This document shows positions 1 through 5,170 of a stretch of 6,353 bases of DNA, piece after piece (the first letter of the stretch is position 1; the number at the start of each line of letters is the position of its first letter). The stretch lies in contig JACVCM010000124.1 of assembly GCA_016742125.1 (NCBI GenBank), positions 1 to 6,353 on the forward strand. Reading direction: 5' to 3'. The position numbers were made by a program, and so were the translations under genes. Under the pieces are notes generated by a model. That model did not search any database and was not told the DNA's origin. It was given only the letters and a program-made list of their open reading frames with translations. Source of the stretch: Sphingomonadaceae bacterium (GTDB taxonomy: Bacteria; Pseudomonadota; Alphaproteobacteria; Sphingomonadales; Sphingomonadaceae).

Positions 1-1614
1 GTTCCGGAAGAGCCAATCCATGTCGACGCATTGTTCGGATATGGCAGCGCAGCAGACGAATGGTCGGGCGGAGCCTCGATTGACGTTCCCCTGACCGACC
101 GGGTGGTCGCGCATGTCGACGGCAGTTATCGCGAAAGTAGCGATTTGCGCTCCGGCGGCTTCGTACTCTCACCGATGCTGCGCACCGACACGCTCGCACT
201 TGCCGATGAAGAAGAAGACGAGGGAGAGCTCGAAGAAGCAGCAGAGCTGCGCGAAATTGCGAACCGGCGCGGCCGCATCCCCAACAGCGCCGTCAAGAGC
301 TGGACCGCAGCCGGCGGCCTCGCCTTTATCGATGAGGGCGGCAATCTGGGTGTGTCGTTCAGCGTCTATGATACAGATTATGGCGTCCCTGCCCGCCCCG
401 GCACCGAGCATGCACATGAAGGTGAGGAAGCCGGGGAGGAAGAAGGTCCGGTCACCATCGGACTGCGTCAATATCGAGCCGATTTGCGGGGCGAGGTCGA
501 ACTGGGTGAAGGCCTGTTCGACAAGTTGCGGATCCGCGCGGGTTATGCCGACTACACTCATACCGAATTCGAAGGGGATGAGATCGGCACCGTCTTCAAC
601 AGCGAGGCGATCGAGGCCCGAGCCGAGATCGTGCAGAACGAACGCAATGGCTGGCGCGGAGCAAGCGGCGTGCAGTATCTCACCCGCGATTTCGAGGCGA
701 TCGGCGCCGAAGCCTTCGTCCCGCCAACCAAGACACGGCAATATGGTCTGTTTTCCTTACAGGAATTTCGGTTCGGCAATTTCGAAACCGAAGCGGCACT
801 TCGCTTTGACACCGTCGAGCTTCGTGCGGATACGCTGGGCATCACGCGTGCCTTCGACAATTTCTCGGCAGCCTTGGGCCTTGGATATAATATTGGCAAC
901 CTCAAGATAGGGGCAAATATCTCCCGCACCGGGCGCGCACCATCGGTTGAGGAACTCTATTCGGACGGACCGCATATTGCGACCCAGGCCTTCGAAATCG
1001 GCAATCCCGATCTGAAGAGTGAGCGGGCGTGGAACGGCGAGCTTTATGCACGCTATGACGGCACCGCCGCCGAATTCAGCGCGACGGTCTATTACAATCG
1101 CTTCAACAATTTCATCTACGAAGTCGACACAGGAGAGGAAGAAGATGGTCTCCCCGTCTTCCAATATCTGCAGGATAACGCCCGTGTCTGGGGTGTCGAA
1201 CTGCAAGGCTCGGCGCGGCTGGGCAGCTTTGGCGGGTTCGACCTCGCAGTCGATGGTGTTGCCGATTACACGCGTGCAAAGATCACCAATGGCGGTGGCA
1301 ACATCCCGCGTATCCCGCCGCTTCGGCTGCTAGGAGGGGTTGAGCTGACCAGCGGGGCATTCGACTTGCGCGGTGAAGTAGAATGGACCGAAGATCAGGA
1401 CCGGACCGCCACGTTTGAAACGCCGACCGAGGGCTTTACGTTGGTGAATGCGTCAGCCACATGGCGGCCTTTCGGTCAGGACCGGAATATCGCGCTGATT
1501 GCGTCGGCCAATAACATTTTCGACGTAACGGCGCGCCGCGCGGCATCCTTCACCAAGGATTTTGTGCCGCTCGCCGGGCGCGACTTTCGCGTAACGGCGC
1601 GGCTGAGTTTCTGA
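1..1614 (+). CDS. znuD: ZnuD-like TonB-dependent outer-membrane receptor, C-terminal part (5' truncated)
   Basis: The frame is open from base 1 to a TGA at 1612-1614, giving 537 visible residues. Signal peptide, TonB box and most of the plug are missing, roughly 150-200 residues judging by usual receptor length. What remains is a 22-strand-type beta-barrel: alternating aromatic strands such as FSATVYYNRFNNFIYEVD, the conserved APSVEELYSDGPH and GNPDLKSERAW blocks, and a C-terminal strand ending VTARLSF, whose final Phe suits BAM-dependent assembly. Two loops are very acidic: nt 205-240 (DEEEDEGELEEA) and nt 409-444 (HAHEGEEAGEEE). A third, GEEEDGLPVFQY, follows NFIYEVD. The order YGVP, then a His/Glu loop, then RQYRADLRGEVE, then GPHIATQAFEIGNPDL, resembles the ZnuD family, which imports zinc into the periplasm using TonB energy. 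Receptor class is near certain. Zinc as substrate is inferred, and another divalent metal is possible. In relatives Zur controls such genes, but the promoter is outside the window. Confidence 0.85.
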   Translation, partial: VPEEPIHVDALFGYGSAADEWSGGASIDVPLTDRVVAHVDGSYRESSDLRSGGFVLSPMLRTDTLALADEEEDEGELEEAAELREIANRRGRIPNSAVKSWTAAGGLAFIDEGGNLGVSFSVYDTDYGVPARPGTEHAHEGEEAGEEEGPVTIGLRQYRADLRGEVELGEGLFDKLRIRAGYADYTHTEFEGDEIGTVFNSEAIEARAEIVQNERNGWRGASGVQYLTRDFEAIGAEAFVPPTKTRQYGLFSLQEFRFGNFETEAALRFDTVELRADTLGITRAFDNFSAALGLGYNIGNLKIGANISRTGRAPSVEELYSDGPHIATQAFEIGNPDLKSERAWNGELYARYDGTAAEFSATVYYNRFNNFIYEVDTGEEEDGLPVFQYLQDNARVWGVELQGSARLGSFGGFDLAVDGVADYTRAKITNGGGNIPRIPPLRLLGGVELTSGAFDLRGEVEWTEDQDRTATFETPTEGFTLVNASATWRPFGQDRNIALIASANNIFDVTARRAASFTKDFVPLAGRDFRVTARLSF

Positions 1615-1615
1615 T

Positions 1616-1663
1616 TGTCAGCCTCCGTTCAGGCTGGCAGATGCATGCCAACGCATCTGTCAG
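1616..1663 (+). promoter_or_regulatory. Two overlapping, mutually exclusive hairpins before the first entericidin gene
   Basis: Hairpin A pairs 1616-1624 with 1631-1639 (9 bp, one G-T, 6-nt loop; core CAGCCT/AGGCTG). Hairpin B pairs 1634-1644 with 1653-1663 (11 bp, one G-T, 8-nt loop; core CAGATGC/GCATCTG). They share 1634-1639, so one RNA cannot form both. A starts 2 nt after the receptor stop codon and lacks a U-tract, so it would be at best a weak terminator or a 3'-end stabiliser. B ends 3 nt before the GGGAG ribosome site (1666-1670) of the next gene. The arrangement resembles an attenuator or a processing site. The base pairing is seen directly; the function is inference. Confidence 0.4.
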
Positions 1664-1678
1664 TCGGGAGAATATTTC

Positions 1679-1801
1679 ATGCGTAAAATTGCTGCAACAA
1701 TATTGGTGTCGGCTTCGTTGATCTTGTCGGCCTGCAACACCGTCAAAGGTCTCGGCGAGGATATCGAGTCGGTAGGTGAGGCGGGCGACAGGGCGATATA
1801 A
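1679..1801 (+). CDS. Entericidin-family small lipoprotein, copy 1
   Basis: A 40-residue protein starting MRKIAATILV. It has a positively charged N-terminus, a hydrophobic stretch at residues 4-18 and a lipobox LSAC with the acylated Cys at residue 19, so cleavage should leave a 22-residue lipoprotein starting CNTVKGLGEDIES. The CNTxxGxGEDI signature and the length match the entericidin A/B family (EcnA/EcnB), small membrane-anchored peptides described in enterics as an antidote/toxin pair that affects survival in stationary phase. In alphaproteobacteria these are common, abundant, stress-induced envelope lipoproteins with no clear toxin role. The start is supported by GGGAG at 1666-1670, 8 nt upstream. 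No promoter of its own was found; it may be read from the receptor gene or from an unseen promoter. It is a paralogue of the gene at 1889-2011 (33 of 40 residues identical). Confidence 0.85.
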   Translation: MRKIAATILVSASLILSACNTVKGLGEDIESVGEAGDRAI

Positions 1802-1817
1802 GTCCGCGACGGTCAAG

Positions 1818-1842
1818 GGAACAATTGCATCCACCTCACGTT
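1818..1842 (+). promoter_or_regulatory. EcfG-type (general stress sigma factor) promoter for entericidin copy 2
   Basis: GGAAC (1818-1822), a 16-nt spacer, then CGTT (1839-1842). This exactly matches the alphaproteobacterial EcfG/SigT consensus GGAAC-N16-17-CGTT. Transcription should start near 1849-1851, giving a leader of about 38 nt before the ATG at 1889. Entericidin-like genes are familiar members of EcfG regulons, so position and target agree with the motif. I found no second GGAAC with correctly spaced CGTT elsewhere in the window. The match is seen; use by EcfG is inferred. Confidence 0.72.
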
Positions 1843-1888
1843 CAAATGCCAAGTCTATGTCGACTTGCCAGAACAATTGGAGGTTCAA

Positions 1889-2011
1889 ATGCGCAAAATT
1901 GCTACCGTAATCCTGCTATCTGCATCGTTGCTGGCTGCTGCCTGCAACACCGTAAAGGGCGTGGGCGAAGACATCGAGTCTGTCGGCGAAGCCGGCGATA
2001 GGGCCATCTGA
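1889..2011 (+). CDS. Entericidin-family small lipoprotein, copy 2
   Basis: A 40-residue protein starting MRKIATVILL, with a hydrophobic signal segment and predicted acylated Cys at residue 19. The lipobox reads AAAC, so position -3 is Ala rather than the usual Leu, Val or Ile, a slightly weak but tolerated site. The mature peptide, CNTVKGVGEDIES through GEAGDRAI, differs from copy 1 only at residue 25 (Val for Leu). A good ribosome site (GGAGG, 1879-1883) lies 5 nt before the ATG. The gene has its own EcfG-type promoter upstream and a strong terminator 15 nt after the stop, so it can act as a monocistronic stress gene as well as the second gene of a pair. Its role is presumably at the envelope under stress or in stationary phase; the exact function is unknown. 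Confidence 0.88.
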   Translation: MRKIATVILLSASLLAAACNTVKGVGEDIESVGEAGDRAI

Positions 2012-2025
2012 CTGATCGACTAATG

Positions 2026-2056
2026 AAAAGGCTGCTCCGATAGAGCGGCCTTTTTT
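2026..2056 (+). terminator. Rho-independent terminator after the entericidin pair
   Basis: Stem 2026-2037 pairs with 2043-2054 (12 bp including one T-G pair, GC-rich core GGCTGCTC/GAGCGGCC) around a 5-nt loop, and runs into six T (2051-2056). It begins 15 nt after the stop of copy 2. The A-tract on the 5' side lets it work in the other direction too, so it may also stop transcripts running past tatC, though it lies about 215 nt beyond the tatC stop. I see no gene between it and tatC (2057-2271). Confidence 0.92.
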
Positions 2057-2271
2057 GTTGGCGCCAGCGATCAACAAGCTGCCAGCCATTAGCGTCCGGA
2101 TTTATTCTGCACGAGGAGCGCTAAGACGCGATGAAGAAGCGCAAACCCGCAAGGTGATGAAAATTCGGCAGCAAGCTGCAAATTTACTGTCCGGTTGGAG
2201 CAGGCGCGACGCGTAATTTTGCACAACCCCTTCGCGTCTCTGCATGAAATCAGCACACCCGAACTCTCCGA

Positions 2272-3039
2272 TCAAACGGCAGCTTCGGCCGACTGATCCT
2301 GTTTGTTCCGGCGACGCTGAGTAAACCAGATTGCGATGATGGCGAGCTCGTATAGCAGGCACAGGGGAATTGCGAGCAATAGCTGCGAAACGACATCGGG
2401 CGGGGTGAGTACTGCCGCGATCGCAAAGGCGCCGACGATGGCATAACGTCGGCCTGCGATCAGTTGGTCGCGGGTGACAATACCCGCACGCTCTAGCAAC
2501 ATGAGTAAGACCGGAAGCAGAAAGGCAACGCCAAAGCCGAAGATGAAGGTCGTGACAAAGCTCAGATAGTTACCGACGCCCGGCAACGCCTCCTGCGTGA
2601 CACCGCCTACATCGCCCTGAAAGCCCAACAAGAAGCTGAGTGCGACGGGCATCGCGACAAAATAGGCCATGCTCGCACCCAAGGTGAAAAGCACCGGTGT
2701 CATCAGCAGGAAGGGAAGAAATGCGCGTTTTTCATTGCGATAGAGGCCAGGCGCAACAAAGCGCCATAGCTGTGTGGCAAATACCGGAAAAGCCACCATC
2801 GTCGCCGAAAAAAAGGCGACTTTGACCTCGACAAAAAAGGCTTCGAAAATGTCGGTATATATGATCTTGCCCTGCCCGGCCGCGAGCAAGGGCTGGACCA
2901 GCACGGCAAAAATGGGCTTGGCAAAATAGAAGCAGACGCCAAAGGCTATTGCCAGCGCGAGAAAACTCCACAGCAGTCGCGAACGCAACTCGATCAGATG
3001 ATCGAGCAAGGGCATCTTGCTGTCGTCGATGTCGCTCAT
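2272..3039 (-). CDS. tatC: Twin-arginine translocase subunit TatC
   Basis: The 255-residue polytopic inner-membrane core of the Tat translocase, which with TatB recognises twin-arginine signal peptides so that folded proteins can be exported. The cytoplasmic N-terminus has HLIELRSR (residues 14-21), equivalent to the signal-binding HLxELRxR. Six hydrophobic segments follow. Phe94 and Glu103 in RFVAPGLYRNEKR fall at the same numbers as in E. coli TatC, and the TPPD motif (212-215) precedes the last two helices. The C-terminus is a short charged tail. One notable residue: the conserved polar position in helix 4 (FEVP in E. coli, Glu170) is Leu174 here, in FLLP. The start overlaps the tatB stop by ATGA, so translation is probably coupled. 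It is the last gene of the minus-strand block and has no clear terminator directly behind it. Confidence 0.97.
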   Translation of the reverse strand: MSDIDDSKMPLLDHLIELRSRLLWSFLALAIAFGVCFYFAKPIFAVLVQPLLAAGQGKIIYTDIFEAFFVEVKVAFFSATMVAFPVFATQLWRFVAPGLYRNEKRAFLPFLLMTPVLFTLGASMAYFVAMPVALSFLLGFQGDVGGVTQEALPGVGNYLSFVTTFIFGFGVAFLLPVLLMLLERAGIVTRDQLIAGRRYAIVGAFAIAAVLTPPDVVSQLLLAIPLCLLYELAIIAIWFTQRRRNKQDQSAEAAV

Positions 3040-3377
3040 GGCTTGGCCGTTGCTTCGGTCGCGGCGGATGCAGGTTCTGCCGGCGGCTCCTGGCTCTGCG
3101 GCCGGGTATCGTCGCCGATCACATCTTCGCGCAAATTGGGGGCGGGGTATTCACGCATGATCCGCTCATTTTCCGCCTTCCACTTCTTTTCCATTTCCTC
3201 AAGCTCCGACTGGCGGACCATTTCGTCAAAGCCTGAGCGAAACTGCGCCGCCACACCGCGCGCCTTACCCACCCATTTGCCGACAACGCGCAAAACTTTA
3301 GGCAGGTCTTTGGGGCCGATCACGACAAGCGCGATCAGCATGACGAGCAGGAATTCGGATGACGCGATGTCAAACAT
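3036..3377 (-). CDS. tatB: Sec-independent translocase subunit TatB
   Basis: A 113-residue protein that forms the signal-peptide receptor with TatC. It opens MFDIASSEFLLVMLIALVVI: one short N-terminal membrane helix with Glu8 at the TatB-specific position. The Gly21-Pro22 hinge (IGPKDLP) comes next, then a long amphipathic and charged helix (about residues 27-80), and a Pro/Ala/Glu-rich disordered tail. The MFDI start and Glu8 separate it from TatA. The ATG at 3377 matches the family start exactly. An AGGGG about 10 nt upstream is a rather distant ribosome site. It overlaps tatC by 4 nt and lies 117 nt from tatA, across an inverted repeat. Length is somewhat short for TatB but usual for this lineage as far as I know. 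Confidence 0.96.
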   Translation of the reverse strand: MFDIASSEFLLVMLIALVVIGPKDLPKVLRVVGKWVGKARGVAAQFRSGFDEMVRQSELEEMEKKWKAENERIMREYPAPNLREDVIGDDTRPQSQEPPAEPASAATEATAKP

Positions 3378-3398
3378 TCACGGGATTACCCCTAAATA

Positions 3399-3464
3399 GT
3401 CATCCCGAACTTGTTTCGGGATAGCACACTGCGGCCTGTTATCCCGAAACAAGTCCGGGATGAC
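3399..3464. repeat. Composite inverted repeat (REP-like) between tatA and tatB
   Basis: The left arm 3399-3423 and right arm 3440-3464 are reverse complements over 25 bp with a single mismatch (A3408 against C3455), separated by 16 nt. Each arm is itself a small palindrome: ATCCCGAA 3402-3409 pairs with TTCGGGAT 3415-3422, and the right arm has the same design. GTCATCCCGGACTTG-type units are, from memory, a widespread dispersed palindromic repeat in alphaproteobacterial genomes. Here two units lie head to head. In RNA it would form either one long stem or two short hairpins between the tatA stop and the tatB start. It lies inside a probable operon, so it is unlikely to be a full terminator. 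Confidence 0.85.
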
Positions 3465-3494
3465 GAAAACCCGTAACGACCGCATATTCCCGGC

Positions 3495-3719
3495 TTAGGC
3501 CTGCGTCTTGTCGGCCTGCTTTTCGGCGTCGATCACCGTCGAGGCGCCAATCTGGGCCGGAGGAGCCTTGGGCGCCTCGTCCTCTTCGGCCATGCCCTTT
3601 TTGAAACTCTTTATGCCTTTGGCAACATCGCCCATCATGTCCGAAAAGCGGCCTTTGCCGAACAGCAGCAGCACCAAAATGCCCACAATCAGCCAGTGCC
3701 AGATGCTCAATCCACCCAT
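3495..3719 (-). CDS. tatA: Twin-arginine translocase subunit TatA
   Basis: A 74-residue protein that oligomerises at TatBC to open the export path for folded substrates. The start MGGLSIWHWLI closely follows E. coli TatA (MGGISIWQ), with His8 replacing Gln8. One membrane helix (about 5-20) ends in Phe20-Gly21, followed by an amphipathic helix with Phe39 in IKSFKKGM and an acidic then polar tail. A clear AGGAG (3726-3730) sits 6 nt before the ATG. It follows scpB after 69 nt. A weak sigma-70-like pair (TTGGCC at 3803-3808, TATAAG at 3779-3784, 18-nt spacing, read on the minus strand) overlaps the scpB end, so tatABC may have a promoter separate from nagZ-scpAB; this is tentative. The gap to tatB contains an inverted repeat that could favour TatA excess. 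Confidence 0.97.
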   Translation of the reverse strand: MGGLSIWHWLIVGILVLLLFGKGRFSDMMGDVAKGIKSFKKGMAEEDEAPKAPPAQIGASTVIDAEKQADKTQA

Positions 3720-3788
3720 CTCATACTCCTAACGGGGCCTCACCCCGGCATTGACAGCATCTGCTGCCTGTTGTCGCCCTTATAGCAT

Positions 3789-4397
3789 CTAGTCACTGTC
3801 ATGGCCAATTTCCAGTTCGCAGTCGCTATCTTCGTCCCCGAATTGCATGTCGCCGAGCGCCATATCGACAGGATCGAGCAGTCCGGCAGCCTTGAGATCG
3901 TCAATTCCCGGCAAGTCCTTGCGGCTGGTAAGCCCGAAATGTTGCAGAAATCCTGCGGTCGTGGCGTATATCAATGGACGCCCTGGCACCTCGCGACGTC
4001 CGGCGGGGCGAACCCAACCCGCCTCCATTAGCACGTCGAGCGTTCCTTTGGAGATTTGCACCCCCCGAATGGCCTCGATTTCGGCGCGGCTGACGGGTTC
4101 GTGATAGGCAATGATCGCCAGCGTTTCGACTGCGGCGCGGCTCAATTTGCGGCTTTCCTCACGTTCGCGCCGCAGCAGATGCGCTAGGTCGGCGGCCGTC
4201 TGGAAATGCCAGCTCTTGCCGCGCTGGACGAGTTCGATACCGCGTCCATCATAATGTTCGACGAGTCTGGCAAGCGCCGCCGCCACATCGACACTGTCGC
4301 CGACATAGGCGCGGATTTGCTCGACCGTCATGGGTTCTTGCGAGGCGAACAACGTCGCCTCAACTGCGCGGACGTCGGGATCATGTTCGATCATCAT
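3789..4397 (-). CDS. scpB: Segregation and condensation protein ScpB
   Basis: A 202-residue partner of ScpA that dimerises and binds the SMC kleisin complex to organise and segregate the chromosome. Two winged-helix domains are visible. The N-terminal one covers about residues 8-80 (VRAVEATLFASQEPMTVEQI). The second covers about 85-155, with the hallmark LSRAAVETLAIIAYHEPVSR followed by RPLIYATTAGFLQHFGL. The tail after 160 is acidic (GDEDSDCELE). The frame stays open upstream to 4559, but that extension lies inside scpA and reads as Arg-rich shadow sequence. The ATG at 4397 is preferred because it overlaps the scpA stop as ATGA, has AAGGA 7 nt upstream, and places the first domain at the usual distance. 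The immediately following ATG (4394) is an equal alternative. Confidence 0.95.
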   Translation of the reverse strand: MMIEHDPDVRAVEATLFASQEPMTVEQIRAYVGDSVDVAAALARLVEHYDGRGIELVQRGKSWHFQTAADLAHLLRREREESRKLSRAAVETLAIIAYHEPVSRAEIEAIRGVQISKGTLDVLMEAGWVRPAGRREVPGRPLIYATTAGFLQHFGLTSRKDLPGIDDLKAAGLLDPVDMALGDMQFGDEDSDCELEIGHDSD

Positions 4398-5170
4398 GCT
4401 TTCATCCTTACCATAAGCGGCGCGAAGCTTTGCTCCTGCTGCAGATCGATCGTCCCGCGTTTGGCGAGTTCGAGGGCGGCGACGAAACTCGACGCCAGCG
4501 CGGATTTGCGCAAGGCCGGCTCGGCAAATTCGGGCAAGAATGCTTCGATCGATGTCCACTCAATCGCCCGGCCGATCATCGCTGATACCCGTTCCAGCGC
4601 CTCTTCCAATGTCATGACCTGCCGCTTTCTGACGACGTGCAGGACCGGCTGCGTCCGCGCTTTTACCTGACCGTAAGCTGTAATTAGCTCGAAATAATCG
4701 CAATCCCATGCCCGCGCCTTGACCACGCGCAAGCCTTCAGGACTCCCGCGGAAGAAAACGTCGCGACCGACCCGATCACGCGCCATCAATCGCGCCCCGC
4801 TCTCACGCATCGCGTTCAGCCGCTCGAGCCGCAATTGCAGGCGCAGTGCCAGTTCCTCGGGCGATGGATCAATGGTCGGGTCCTTGGGCAGCAGCAATGC
4901 CGATTTGAGATAGGCCAGCCAAGCCGCCATCACCAGATAGTCAGCCGCCAGCTCCAGCTTCAGCGCCCGTGCCTCGTCGATGAATTGGAGATATTGTTCG
5001 ACCAGCGCGAGGATCGAAATCTGCCGCAGATCGACCTTCTGGTTGCGCGCCAGAGTTAGCAGCAGGTCGAGCGGACCTTCCCAGCCATCGATGTCGATGG
5101 TCAGCACATCTGGATCGCGGTCCGCAACCGCGCGCAAATCGCCATCGTCGAAGAGCAGATCGTCGCTCAT
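4394..5170 (-). CDS. scpA: Segregation and condensation protein ScpA (kleisin)
   Basis: The 258-residue kleisin subunit that bridges the SMC heads and recruits ScpB. The N-terminal domain begins after a short acidic leader with the family hallmark WEGPLDLLL (residues 30-38), then VDLRQISILALVEQYL and the helical DYLVMAAWLAYLKSALLLP. The middle (about 100-190) is the linker that contacts ScpB. The C-terminal winged helix (about 205-255) ends with SSFVAALELAKRGTIDLQQE, followed by FAPL, the part that binds the SMC head. The length is normal for alphaproteobacteria. The ATG overlaps the nagZ stop by 4 nt and its own stop overlaps scpB in the same way; no obvious ribosome site precedes it, which fits translation coupled to nagZ. 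Confidence 0.96.
   Translation of the reverse strand: MSDDLLFDDGDLRAVADRDPDVLTIDIDGWEGPLDLLLTLARNQKVDLRQISILALVEQYLQFIDEARALKLELAADYLVMAAWLAYLKSALLLPKDPTIDPSPEELALRLQLRLERLNAMRESGARLMARDRVGRDVFFRGSPEGLRVVKARAWDCDYFELITAYGQVKARTQPVLHVVRKRQVMTLEEALERVSAMIGRAIEWTSIEAFLPEFAEPALRKSALASSFVAALELAKRGTIDLQQEQSFAPLMVRMKA
4405..4409 (-). promoter_or_regulatory. scpB: Ribosome binding site that fixes the scpB start
   Basis: On the minus strand AAGGA lies 7 nt before the ATG at 4397, inside the last codons of scpA. It supports this start rather than the longer in-frame opening that reaches 4559. Confidence 0.7.

Noticed and set aside
169..741. Long minus-strand reading frame inside the receptor gene
   Set aside because: High-GC coding sequence often leaves the antisense frames open; the plus-strand frame has clear receptor family motifs and this one has none.
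1616..1639. Terminator of the receptor gene
   Set aside because: The hairpin is well placed but is followed by GATGCATGCC instead of a T-tract, so it is listed as a regulatory hairpin.
1550..1888. Minus-strand reading frame across the entericidin spacer
   Set aside because: It is antisense to the receptor end and to copy 1, whose codon pattern shows selection on the plus strand; no ribosome site was seen.
1679..2011. Toxin-antitoxin pair, as first described for EcnA/EcnB
   Set aside because: The two copies are almost identical in the mature part, which fits paralogous lipoproteins better than a toxin and its antidote.
2131..2216. Two tiny plus-strand reading frames (MKKRKPAR and a 19-codon frame starting MKIRQQAANLL) overlapping as TGATG
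   Set aside because: The GAGGAG upstream is about 12 nt away, the peptides match nothing I know, and they lie just past a strong terminator. Chance is likely.
3779..3808. Sigma-70-like promoter for tatA (TTGGCC, 18 nt, TATAAG on the minus strand)
   Set aside because: The -35 is poor and spacing is only acceptable. It is mentioned under tatA as tentative but is too weak to list as a feature.
4398..4559. Longer N-terminus for scpB (54 extra residues)
   Set aside because: It lies wholly within scpA, reads as Arg-rich out-of-frame sequence, and the ATGA overlap plus AAGGA ribosome site support the start at 4397.
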